Positions 7,946-16,033 of a stretch of 64,000 bases of DNA are shown here, one piece after another. The translations under genes were made by a program, and so were the position numbers. Source of the DNA: an uncultured Lachnospiraceae bacterium (GTDB lineage Bacteria > Bacillota > Clostridia > Lachnospirales > Lachnospiraceae); assembly GCA_949740535.1 (NCBI GenBank), contig CATJHO010000111.1, positions 1-64,000 on the forward strand. Reading direction: 5' to 3'. Below the pieces are notes generated by a model that worked only from the letters and a program-made list of their open reading frames with translations, did not search any database and was not told the origin of the DNA. Position 1 is the first letter of the stretch. Every line of letters starts with the position of its first letter.

Positions 7946-9787
7946 TTAATACTTGCTGTTGTTATCTCCTGTATAGTAAGAGCTGTAATTCTCACGACCG
8001 GAGGAAGCAGACGCACTTACAGAATCATCCTCATAATCCATTTCCACAACTGGCTCTTCTTCATATACAGCTGACACGGAATCACTGCGAAGCTTAAATC
8101 TTCTCACCTGAGACTTCAGCATCTCTGCCTGGCTGGACAGCTCCTCGCTGGCAGCTGCACTCTGCTCTGCCGTAGCGGAGTTCGTCTGTACCACGCTGGA
8201 GATCTGGTCGATTCCCTGCGTTACTTCCTGGATTGCATTGGACTGCTCGCCTGTAGCCTGTGAAATCTTATCTACAACATCAACTGCAACCTTTGTGCTT
8301 TCCACAGTCATCAGAAGCGCCTGCGCAGTGCTGCCTGCAATCTTGGTTCCATTCTCCACTGCCTGGATAGACTCTTCAATGAGAGCCGTCGTGTTCTTAG
8401 CCGCCTCCGCGCTCTTGGAAGCCAGATTCCGCACCTCATCTGCAACTACCGCAAATCCCTTGCCCGCAGAACCCGCACGTGCTGCCTCTACCGCAGCATT
8501 CAGAGCCAGAATATTAGTCTGGAATGCAATATCTTCAATGGTCTTAATAATCTTGCCGATCTCATTAGAGCTCTGGCTGATAGCAGACATAGCCGCAATC
8601 ATATCTTCCATTCTCTGGTTAGAAACAGTCAGCTCGTCGCCAGCCTTGCCAACCTGCTCGCTGGCAATCTTGGAATTCTCTGCTGTCTGTGTAACCTTTT
8701 CGGAAATCTCATTGATAGAAGCCGCAAGCTGCTCCACAGAGCTTGCCTGCTCCGTAGCTCCCTGAGAAAGAGCCTGAGCTCCGTTGGATACCTGCTCGGA
8801 ACCGCTTGCCACCTGATCGGACGCCTCGTTAATTCTGCTCAATGTATTGCTCAAATTCATATTCATCTTCCGAATGGAAGCCAGAAGGGGCGCAAAATCA
8901 CCTACATAGTACTCTTCTGCGGTAGTGCGGACATTGAAATTCCCCTTTGCCATCTCTGCCATCAGACGATTCAAATCGGAAATCATGGCGTCCAGAGCCT
9001 TGAAGGTGAAACGGAAGCTCTCTACCAGAACGCCAATCTCATCCTTGCCGTTATAATTCAAATCATTCTTAATCAGACCCTTGGACAGATTCTTCGCCGC
9101 ATCCTCTACTTCTGCTACCGGCCTTACGATAGAAGCGGTAACCTTAATGCTGATAAAGAAAGCAAGAAGCACTGCCGCAACTAACAGGCACACAACAATA
9201 ATCATATCCTGATTGGTAGACTTTACACTTTCATCCAGTGTATCATCCTGGAGAACTGCTGTGGCGTCATCCAGCACCAGCGCCTGAGCTACGACTGCAT
9301 CCAGTGTTGGTGTACACTCTTCAACCAGAATCCGCTCAGACTCTGTCATTCCAGCAGTATCCGCTGTATTGGAGGCTGCTTCCGCCCGCAGGCTTTCTTC
9401 TACTCTTCCACCGATGGCAATCCACTCTTCCATGAGTGATGCGTACTTATTTACCTCTGCCGCATCCAGAAGGTCCATCTCTTTCAAATCGTTGATATTC
9501 TCGCGTATTGATACAATCAGTTCATCCACACGCTTTGCATTGGACTCTAAGGTTGCATTGTCCTTTGAAATTGCCATATCGCGCAGATACCGGGCCGCTG
9601 TATTCGTACTCATCCGGCTGTTGCGCACCAGACTCCTGGCCGTCATCGCACCATTTGAAAACTCATGTAAATTTTGATTGGCACCATTCAGCTTTGAAAT
9701 TGCAGTTACTGAAATAATAACTGTCAGCATTAAAATAATTGCATAACTTACCAGTAATCTGCTTCTGATTTTCAAGTTGTTTAACAT
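7946..9787 (-). CDS. Methyl-accepting chemotaxis protein
   Basis: A 613-residue transmembrane chemoreceptor feeding CheW/CheA. Membrane segment 1 spans about residues 9-30. An extracytoplasmic helical bundle spans about 31-190 and fits a four-helix-bundle ligand domain. Membrane segment 2 lies at about 193-214, followed by HAMP and a second HAMP-like linker. The signalling hairpin shows the invariant tip [20 protein letters not shown] and [15 protein letters not shown]. The C-terminal ~35 residues are acidic/Ser/Tyr-rich and do not end in a CheR-binding pentapeptide. ATG follows AAGGGGAAAG. The cytoplasmic half is near-identical to that of the next receptor gene, suggesting duplication with divergence of the sensor domain. 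No sigma-28 box is obvious upstream. Confidence 0.95.
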   Translation of the reverse strand: MLNNLKIRSRLLVSYAIILMLTVIISVTAISKLNGANQNLHEFSNGAMTARSLVRNSRMSTNTAARYLRDMAISKDNATLESNAKRVDELIVSIRENINDLKEMDLLDAAEVNKYASLMEEWIAIGGRVEESLRAEAASNTADTAGMTESERILVEECTPTLDAVVAQALVLDDATAVLQDDTLDESVKSTNQDMIIVVCLLVAAVLLAFFISIKVTASIVRPVAEVEDAAKNLSKGLIKNDLNYNGKDEIGVLVESFRFTFKALDAMISDLNRLMAEMAKGNFNVRTTAEEYYVGDFAPLLASIRKMNMNLSNTLSRINEASDQVASGSEQVSNGAQALSQGATEQASSVEQLAASINEISEKVTQTAENSKIASEQVGKAGDELTVSNQRMEDMIAAMSAISQSSNEIGKIIKTIEDIAFQTNILALNAAVEAARAGSAGKGFAVVADEVRNLASKSAEAAKNTTALIEESIQAVENGTKIAGSTAQALLMTVESTKVAVDVVDKISQATGEQSNAIQEVTQGIDQISSVVQTNSATAEQSAAASEELSSQAEMLKSQVRRFKLRSDSVSAVYEEEPVVEMDYEDDSVSASASSGRENYSSYYTGDNNSKY

Positions 9788-9959
9788 TTCTTTCCCCTTC
9801 TTTTCCTCTTTATTTTGCAGTACTTACCATGCAGATCCACAGACAGCTTTCTTTTCTGCTTCTTCGCATGCTCCCCGTAATGCGCTTTTGTATTATGCTA
9901 TTTTATCATACTGCGAATTTATCCTGTTGTCCACAGAAAACAAAGAAATTTTTCATCTT

Positions 9960-11630
9960 TTAATCAATTCTGAGTACAAATCTGCTTGTCAGCTCTTTCA
10001 GCATCTGTGACTGGCTGGACAGCTCTTCGCTGGCAGCCGCACTTTCCTCTGCCGTAGCGGAATTCGTCTGTACCACACTGGAAATCTGATCCATGCCCTG
10101 GGTAATTTCCTGGATGGAATTGGCCTGCTGCTGTGCTGCCATAGTAATCTTTGATACCAGTTCTACCGCATTCTTTGTACTCTCCACTGTAGACAGAAGG
10201 GCCTCCGCTGTGCTGCCTGCAATCTTGGTTCCATTCTCCACTGCCTGCATGGATCCTTCAATAAGAAGCGTCGTATTCTGAGCTGCCTCCGCGCTCTTGG
10301 AGGCCAGATTCCGGACTTCATCTGCCACTACCGCAAAACCTTTGCCTGCGGATCCTGCCCGTGCTGCCTCCACCGCAGCATTTAAAGCCAGAATATTCGT
10401 CTGGAATGCGATATCCTCTATGGTCTTGATAATCTTGCCAATCTCACCGGACCGATCACTGATCTCAGACATAGCAGAAATCATTTCTTCCATCTTCTGG
10501 TTGGAAATCTGAAGATCGGCACCTGCGCTTTCTACCTGATCGCTGGCCATCTTGGCATTCTCAGAGGTCTTCTTTACCTGTTCGGAAATATCATTGATAG
10601 AAGCAGCAAGCTGCTGAACGGCGCTGGCCTGCTCCGTAGCTCCCTGAGACAATCCCTGAGCGCCGCTGGATACCTGATCGGAACCGCTGGCCACCTGATC
10701 ACTGGCCTCATTGATATGGGCAAGTGTTACGCTCAGATATTTATTCATTTCACGGATAGAGGAAAGAATCGGCTTAAAATCACCCACATAATACTCTTCC
10801 GCCCTTGTCCGGATATCAAAATTCCCCTTTGCCATCTCATTCATCAAATAGGAAATATCCTGAATCACACCAGAGAGCACCTCGCTGGTCCTCCGGAAGC
10901 TGCCTGCCAGAACACCCAGCTCATCTCTGGATTCATAAGTAATATTGTTCTCAATCGTTCCATTGGAAATCGCCTGGGCTGTCTTTTCCAGCTCATAAAT
11001 AGGCCGTGTAAGCCCCTTAATCAAGACAGACATAATAATAACTGCAACCGCCAGAGCTGCCGCCAGCAGGGCAATGAGGAACAAAGAAGAACTGTTCGTG
11101 GTACTGTTCACAGTCTTATTCATGCTGCTTGCAGCCTCATTGGCTTCCTTATAGATCGCCTCTGCCGCTGCAGAACTTTCCTCAAAAATCTGCGAAAACT
11201 CGCCGGTCAGCTGCCGCCTGGCCTCCTCCCAGTTTCCAGCCTCCATCTGTCCAATAATTTCACCGATTAGCGCCTGCGCCTCACCGCTTTCATTGAGAAG
11301 CTTTGTTACAGATGCAGAAGGAGTATCCGACATCTCCTGCAGCTTGTTCAGCCCGGCCACTACTTCTTCCGCGCTCGCATTGATCCGATCCGCATATTTA
11401 GCCAGATCCTCTTCAACCAAAGCTGCATTCAGACTTCCCCATACATTGTACATCTTCTCGGCAATACTCATTCCCTCTGTAGCTGCCACGAAGGGACCCT
11501 CGTACATCTGCTTGGACTTCCCTCCAACAGAGCGCAGCGCGCTTATGGAAAGTATCACCAAAATGACGCTGATCACCAGAACTGAACTGAAAGAAACAAT
11601 CAGCTTTTGTGAAATTTTCAAATTCTTCAT
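9960..11630 (-). CDS. Methyl-accepting chemotaxis protein
   Basis: A 556-residue chemoreceptor of the same architecture as its neighbour: membrane segment at about residues 10-32, periplasmic-type helical bundle to about 185, second membrane segment at about 186-208, HAMP, then the methylation helices and the conserved tip [20 protein letters not shown]. The C-terminus is short and ends FVLRID. The start codon lies 3 nt past the stop of the nucleotidyltransferase-like gene, and the AAGGATGG ribosome site lies inside that gene. It is therefore the last gene of an operon with the FliD-like paralogue and the NTase-like protein. The ligand cannot be read from the sequence. Confidence 0.95.
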   Translation of the reverse strand: MKNLKISQKLIVSFSSVLVISVILVILSISALRSVGGKSKQMYEGPFVAATEGMSIAEKMYNVWGSLNAALVEEDLAKYADRINASAEEVVAGLNKLQEMSDTPSASVTKLLNESGEAQALIGEIIGQMEAGNWEEARRQLTGEFSQIFEESSAAAEAIYKEANEAASSMNKTVNSTTNSSSLFLIALLAAALAVAVIIMSVLIKGLTRPIYELEKTAQAISNGTIENNITYESRDELGVLAGSFRRTSEVLSGVIQDISYLMNEMAKGNFDIRTRAEEYYVGDFKPILSSIREMNKYLSVTLAHINEASDQVASGSDQVSSGAQGLSQGATEQASAVQQLAASINDISEQVKKTSENAKMASDQVESAGADLQISNQKMEEMISAMSEISDRSGEIGKIIKTIEDIAFQTNILALNAAVEAARAGSAGKGFAVVADEVRNLASKSAEAAQNTTLLIEGSMQAVENGTKIAGSTAEALLSTVESTKNAVELVSKITMAAQQQANSIQEITQGMDQISSVVQTNSATAEESAAASEELSSQSQMLKELTSRFVLRID

Positions 11631-11633
11631 CTC

Positions 11634-12857
11634 TTATTCCATCCTTATATTATTTTCATTGTCTTTCTGTGAGTCCGTGGTTCCTTCTTCCGTACTCCCA
11701 GCCGGCCGCAGTTTCTGCCGGATCTGCTCCCTCTTCTCTGCAAAAGACTGCTTAATTCTGGAATACCAAATCCGTTTCAGCCGGACCAGACAGCAGACAG
11801 AATACAGCCAGGGAAATTTTTTCAGAACCGGAAACAATCCATCCATATACTCTTTTGGCGGGAAGAGGCATTCCTTTTCCCGGTTCATCCATTCGCTTTT
11901 TCTATCTCTTTTATAAAAATCCGCAACATCCTGAAGCAGGGGAAGAATCTGCCCGCTGATCTGTCTGCCTTCTTTGCCCTTGGAAAGGATATAGGCTTCC
12001 ATCCCGTTGTAGATCTCCATATTATCACTGATCTCATTACTGAACCAGATATTGCCCAGCTTCCGCAGATGCTCCGAAAACTCCAGAAACTTAAGCCGCT
12101 TCAGGGTTTTATCTATGTAAGGCCAGTTCAGCTCTTCCTGATGGGCCTTCCCGTATAAATAAAAATCCAGCACCGTCCGGATACCGGCACGTCCCAGGGC
12201 ATATTCACTGGCAGCTCTCCCTGCCATATAAATGTAGGCTTCCTCCTTGTCAAAGCTTCGCAGCCAGCGATACCCCTTGACCTTGGAAAACATTCGTATG
12301 GGAGAATCAAAATACCGCTCCAGCCGCCGGTTCACAAACCGAAGCTTCTCATAAAAAGCCACATAGATGCCAGGAATCTTATAATACAGAATCCCGTCAT
12401 CCTCCCGATTCTCCTGCCGCTCATAGTCCATGCGGGTCATGATCTCATCCACCCGGTGCAGATCCCCTTTGGAAACCCAGATCCGGATCCGGTCCATCTT
12501 CCGCATTTCCTTGTGAGGATATAGCGCCCGAAGCTCCGTGCCCTCCAAGAGAATAAAATGTATCCGGTTCCGTTCCAGCTGCCAGAACATCACTTCCTGA
12601 GCGCTCTGATACCCGGCTGTATTCTTAAGCTCCCTCTGGTAACTCTCAAAAAACAAATCCCGGATAGACTTATCAATCTCCGCTCCAAAGCCCAGCACAC
12701 CCAGCCAGCTTAAACTGGCTACCTGATTCGTCTCCGCCAGATGGTAAATATTTCTCCAGGACATCATGCCGCCTGTCAGGACAGGGGCTTTCTTCTGATT
12801 CATGACTGCCGATACCAGCATAAGAAGATACCGGCTCTCCTGCTGCATCATGTACAT
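11634..12857 (-). CDS. Nucleotidyltransferase-fold protein, probably inactive
   Basis: A 407-residue protein resembling the uncharacterised nucleotidyltransferase family (NTP_transf_5 type). The family hallmark, roughly K-G-x(n)-R-P-M-S-D-x-D, is recognisable as LEGTELRALYPHKEMRKMD followed by RIRIWV. At residues 123 and 125, however, both metal-binding aspartates are arginine, and the later third acidic position is also not obvious. I infer a non-catalytic fold. The C-terminal ~60 residues are basic and then acidic/Ser-rich. ATG follows AAGGGG. It lies 13 nt after the FliD-like gene and overlaps the ribosome site of the chemoreceptor, so all three are translated from one message. Members of this fold elsewhere modify glycans or tRNA; here a binding or scaffold role is more likely. 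Confidence 0.75.
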   Translation of the reverse strand: MYMMQQESRYLLMLVSAVMNQKKAPVLTGGMMSWRNIYHLAETNQVASLSWLGVLGFGAEIDKSIRDLFFESYQRELKNTAGYQSAQEVMFWQLERNRIHFILLEGTELRALYPHKEMRKMDRIRIWVSKGDLHRVDEIMTRMDYERQENREDDGILYYKIPGIYVAFYEKLRFVNRRLERYFDSPIRMFSKVKGYRWLRSFDKEEAYIYMAGRAASEYALGRAGIRTVLDFYLYGKAHQEELNWPYIDKTLKRLKFLEFSEHLRKLGNIWFSNEISDNMEIYNGMEAYILSKGKEGRQISGQILPLLQDVADFYKRDRKSEWMNREKECLFPPKEYMDGLFPVLKKFPWLYSVCCLVRLKRIWYSRIKQSFAEKREQIRQKLRPAGSTEEGTTDSQKDNENNIRME

Positions 12858-12870
12858 CGAAAGAAACCCC

Positions 12871-14175
12871 TTATGCCATATAATCCATCATCAGCCCAAG
12901 AGCCATATAATTGCTCATATTATAAGCGCCTGATTTGGAAAAGGTATTCATAAAATTGTAACTGTCTGTCAAAAGATTTCTCTCTGTCTGACGCATATTA
13001 TCCTGGACCAGCCGGGCAGAATTGGTCCGAAGTCCTGCAGACCCTTTGTCAAAGGCTGCCTGAGCAATTCCATTCCTTCCGGAAATAATATCCCGTACCA
13101 GCTCCGGCTCTTTCTCCAAATTCGCTGTCAGTTTCTCTTTATCAAAAGAAAGTGTACCATCTTTATTTGTTGTAATTCCGGCTTTCTCAAGAGACTGCCG
13201 GGAGCCCAGCCCTCTTACCAGATTCCGAAGCTGATTTGTCACTTCAGGCCCCTTATCTGTATTACGGCCCAAAAAATCCACGGCTTTGTTATAACTCTTA
13301 ACCAGCTCCTCTACACCGGAAACAATCTTATTCGGATCTGCCTGGGGTGAGATTACTGCTTTTCCCTCTTTCTTAAGAGAAGCTTTTATCCTTCCCATAT
13401 CCAGAGATATCTCGTTGGTAGAAGAAACATAATTCCGGCTGGAACCGTTCTGGGTAACTGTATACCTGGCATTCTGCGCTGCCTGGGCTGTTACCTGGGC
13501 ACCCTCGGCAATTCCCATACTGCCGCTGACCTGGAAGTTATTCCCTTCTCCCGTCACCTTCCCTGTTATCTGAAGGGATGCCTTGCCGTCCTTCACCACA
13601 ACACCCGCTTCTACGCCGCTCTTTGCCCGGTTAATCTGGCTTGCAGCCTCCTCCAGCATCTCCTGGTTTGTCCGCAGGCCCCCATCCGCCTTACGGGCAT
13701 CCACCCGGACAGACGCATAAGATACGCCTCCGGAAGCGCTCTGGGAACGAATCGTAAAATCCATTCCAGAAGTGCCCTTGGCCAATGCATCCACTCCATT
13801 GCTCTGATTGGTCTGAGCTTTCGCCGTCTGTACCACATTCAGCGCCAGCTCCGCCGAAGACCCTGAACCAAACCGTTCCTCTGCTGTCACCACAGAAGAA
13901 TCCGAACTGCCCACAGTAAGTGCATTGGCAGCTCCTGAAGCATTCGAGTCCCGAAGCGTATTCGCAGACTGCATCAGATCCGTCATAGTCGAATTATAAT
14001 CTTTCAGAAAATTCAAACTTGAATCTTTGTAGGAGCGATTGACACGCTGCACCGGAGAAACTGCCTGCCGATTAGAATGGTAATTCTGCAATGCCTGCTG
14101 TAACCGAAGCTGATTAATGGCGGACGTATAGTTCATATAACTGCTCATTGAAGAGCCGACTCTTCCAACTGCCAT
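12871..14175 (-). CDS. FliD-like flagellar cap paralogue
   Basis: A 434-residue secreted-type helical protein (no signal peptide, as expected for flagellar export). I chose the ATG at 14175 because AAGGGGG lies at proper distance; an in-frame ATG at 14205 lacks one. The N-terminal region (SSYMNYTSAINQLR) looks like a coiled-coil-forming export segment. The C-terminal half shows FliD_C-like features: a VEELVKSYNKAVDFL helix near residue 290, the pattern GIT-(x)5-DGTLSFDKEKL near residue 340, and a helical tail. It is about half the size of the canonical FliD at 16034-18442 and lacks the long central domains. It starts an operon with the NTase-like and chemoreceptor genes. Alternatively it may be an unnamed filament- or hook-associated protein. 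Confidence 0.75.
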   Translation of the reverse strand: MAVGRVGSSMSSYMNYTSAINQLRLQQALQNYHSNRQAVSPVQRVNRSYKDSSLNFLKDYNSTMTDLMQSANTLRDSNASGAANALTVGSSDSSVVTAEERFGSGSSAELALNVVQTAKAQTNQSNGVDALAKGTSGMDFTIRSQSASGGVSYASVRVDARKADGGLRTNQEMLEEAASQINRAKSGVEAGVVVKDGKASLQITGKVTGEGNNFQVSGSMGIAEGAQVTAQAAQNARYTVTQNGSSRNYVSSTNEISLDMGRIKASLKKEGKAVISPQADPNKIVSGVEELVKSYNKAVDFLGRNTDKGPEVTNQLRNLVRGLGSRQSLEKAGITTNKDGTLSFDKEKLTANLEKEPELVRDIISGRNGIAQAAFDKGSAGLRTNSARLVQDNMRQTERNLLTDSYNFMNTFSKSGAYNMSNYMALGLMMDYMA

Positions 14176-14259
14176 ATCTTTGCCCCCTTTTCCTTTTATC
14201 CTCAAGGTGCCAAATCGGCACCCTAATGATATACATATTTTCAGATACTCCTATATTAT

Positions 14260-14286
14260 ATATCGGTTCTAAAGTAATATAAATAA
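14260..14286 (-). promoter_or_regulatory. Probable sigma-28 promoter of the FliD-paralogue operon
   Basis: Minus-strand ACCGATAT (14260-14267) with TTAT (14283-14286) 15 nt upstream. The -10 is 7 of 8 to consensus and the -35 is weak. It lies about 85 bp from the start at 14175. Confidence 0.55.
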
Positions 14287-14313
14287 CTAAATTTCAAAAA
14301 AATTGTTATTTTT

Positions 14314-15069
14314 TTATCTATTTTTTAAAATTCTTCCCTCCCGAAGCTGCCGGACTCTGCGTTCCTCAAAAATATCCAGTGCTTTGGCACTGTATCCGGC
14401 GTTCTTTTCATCGGAGACAAGCATTCCTTCCACCAAGGTCAGTACCCGCTTATGCATAATATTCACCAGCTCCACGGAATGACTGCTGACAAGAACCGTG
14501 ATCCCCTGACGGTTGATATCATTCAAGAGATTCATCATGTCCCAGGACATATCCGGATCCAGATTTGCCGTAGGCTCATCTGCCAGCAGAATCTGCGGAT
14601 CCGTCAAAAGAGCTCTGGCCAGAAGAACCCTGGCCTCCTCTCCCACAGACAGTTCCTGCGGATAGCGTCCGGCCTTGTGAGCCATCCCCACCCTTCCCAG
14701 CACTTCCATAATCCGCTGCCGACTTCTGGAACGGGAATAACCGCAGGAGCGCATCACCAGCAGAAGGTTATCATAGGCCGTCCGGTCCCTGAGACAGCGC
14801 ATATCCGCCTGCATAATTCCAAACTTTCTTCGAAAATAAGGGATTTCTTTCCTTTTTAACTGGCTGATATCCTGCTGATCGATGTAGATCTTCCCCTCGG
14901 TGGCATCCTCCTGCCTGCTCAGAAGCTTCAAAATGCTGGACTTTCCCACACCGCTTTTTCCAATCAAAAATAAAAATTCGCCCTTTTCCACACGAAACGA
15001 AATGTCCTCCAGCACCAGCTCGTCTGGGTCAAATATTTTTGTTACATGCTCAAATACTATCTGAGACAT
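14314..15069 (-). CDS. FtsE-like ABC ATPase without an FtsX neighbour
   Basis: A 251-residue ABC-type ATPase. Walker A is GKSGVGKS (37-44), the Q-loop glutamine is near 87, Walker B is ILLADE (160-165) with catalytic Glu165, and the H-loop His is near 197. Overall similarity is to FtsE, which energises the FtsEX complex that controls peptidoglycan hydrolases at division. Two things are odd. The signature motif reads LSVGE (140-144) where FtsE has LSGGE followed by glutamines. No FtsX-like permease is next to it; instead it stands between the fliDST block and the FliD-paralogue operon. ATG follows CAGGGGG. It may pair with an FtsX or another permease elsewhere, or act in flagellar placement; neither can be shown here. 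Confidence 0.85.
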   Translation of the reverse strand: MSQIVFEHVTKIFDPDELVLEDISFRVEKGEFLFLIGKSGVGKSSILKLLSRQEDATEGKIYIDQQDISQLKRKEIPYFRRKFGIMQADMRCLRDRTAYDNLLLVMRSCGYSRSRSRQRIMEVLGRVGMAHKAGRYPQELSVGEEARVLLARALLTDPQILLADEPTANLDPDMSWDMMNLLNDINRQGITVLVSSHSVELVNIMHKRVLTLVEGMLVSDEKNAGYSAKALDIFEERRVRQLREGRILKNR

Positions 15070-15122
15070 GACTGTTCCCCCTGCATCCTATCTGTTATCC
15101 CATAAATTCTACAATATTTCCG

Positions 15123-15161
15123 AAAAAAAAGAAAGGGTGAATTTTTTCCACCCTCTCTTTC
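15123..15161 (-). terminator. Terminator of the fliD-fliS-fliT operon
   Basis: On the minus strand a GAAAG(AGA)GGGTG stem pairs with CACCCTTTC and is followed by eight Ts. It lies 14 bp past the stop of the FliT-like gene. Confidence 0.85.
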
Positions 15162-15174
15162 CTCAGAATTCCTG

Positions 15175-15582
15175 TCAAGGCCGTGCATAAAAGGAATCTT
15201 TTCCTGCCAGCTTTGTGCTGATCACCCGATCCAGCTCCACGATCTTTTCCAGATTTCTTCTGATATTTTCTCCTATCTCCCCGATCTTCTTTTCTTCAAA
15301 GGAAGCTTCCCCGGAAAGCTTACGCTCCCCTTTCATCAAAGCCAGAACTCCTGCCCGCTCCTCCTTGGACATACAGTCCAGAAGCGCGTAGATGTTTTCC
15401 TCACTGGCAGAAAGGTGATCCAGTTCCTCCTGGCGCATCTCTAAAAGCATCTGTGCCGCCACTCTGTCATCTCTTGACAGGATGTCTGCTATCTCTCCTG
15501 TTACGCGGAACACTTCATTTACAGACTGATACCGCCTCTGCATCTGCTTGAGAAGCTCTGTCCATAATTCCTGATCTGCCAT
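15175..15582 (-). CDS. FliT/FlgN-like flagellar export chaperone
   Basis: A 135-residue, all-helical, acidic protein directly after fliS. In many genomes this slot holds FliT (chaperone of FliD) or an FlgN-type chaperone for hook-associated proteins. The sequence shows long amphipathic helices and a heptad-like pattern (IGENIRRNLEKIVELDRVIS) near the C-terminus, consistent with that family. There is no signal or membrane segment. It starts 9 nt after fliS ends and is followed by a strong terminator. Function rests mainly on size, helicity and position rather than on a decisive motif. Confidence 0.7.
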   Translation of the reverse strand: MADQELWTELLKQMQRRYQSVNEVFRVTGEIADILSRDDRVAAQMLLEMRQEELDHLSASEENIYALLDCMSKEERAGVLALMKGERKLSGEASFEEKKIGEIGENIRRNLEKIVELDRVISTKLAGKDSFYARP

Positions 15583-15591
15583 CTCTGCCTC

Positions 15592-15960
15592 CTAATTGTT
15601 GAGCATTCTGCTGGCTTCCCGGAATGCTTCCCGCAGTTCCTCTACCAGCTCCTTCAGCTCCTGAATTACTTTCGGGTTCCTGCCTGCGCTGATCCGTGCC
15701 AGTTCATAAATAAAGAAATCATACATAATGCTCAGTTCTCTGCTGATGGCATATTGTCTGTCCAGAGTAGTTTTTAAATACTGCACAATCTCTCTGGAGC
15801 GGGTTACGGACTGATTAAACAGTGCGTCATCCTTTACCTCCAATGCCAGTTCTGCCCTGGTAAGTCTCTTCACCAGCTCATCAAACAAGAGCAAAAGCAT
15901 TTCGCTGGCCGTCATGGTGTTGACTGACTGGGTTTTATACTGCTGATAACCATTCATCAC
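15592..15960 (-). CDS. fliS: Flagellin export chaperone FliS
   Basis: A 122-residue helical cytoplasmic chaperone that holds flagellin monomers unfolded before export. Typical family features are the N-terminal GYQQYKTQSVNTMTASEMLLLLFDEL and the later YDFFIYELARIS helix. Length is normal. It lies 73 nt downstream of fliD in the same direction and just upstream of the FliT-like chaperone, the standard fliD-fliS-fliT arrangement. Transcription is expected from the sigma-28 promoter before fliD. Confidence 0.95.
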   Translation of the reverse strand: MMNGYQQYKTQSVNTMTASEMLLLLFDELVKRLTRAELALEVKDDALFNQSVTRSREIVQYLKTTLDRQYAISRELSIMYDFFIYELARISAGRNPKVIQELKELVEELREAFREASRMLNN

Positions 15961-16033
15961 TGTTTCACTTCTTACCCTTTCTCTCTCTTACTCCCACAGA
16001 ACCGCATATCATTTCCCCGTGCGCTCCTGTATC

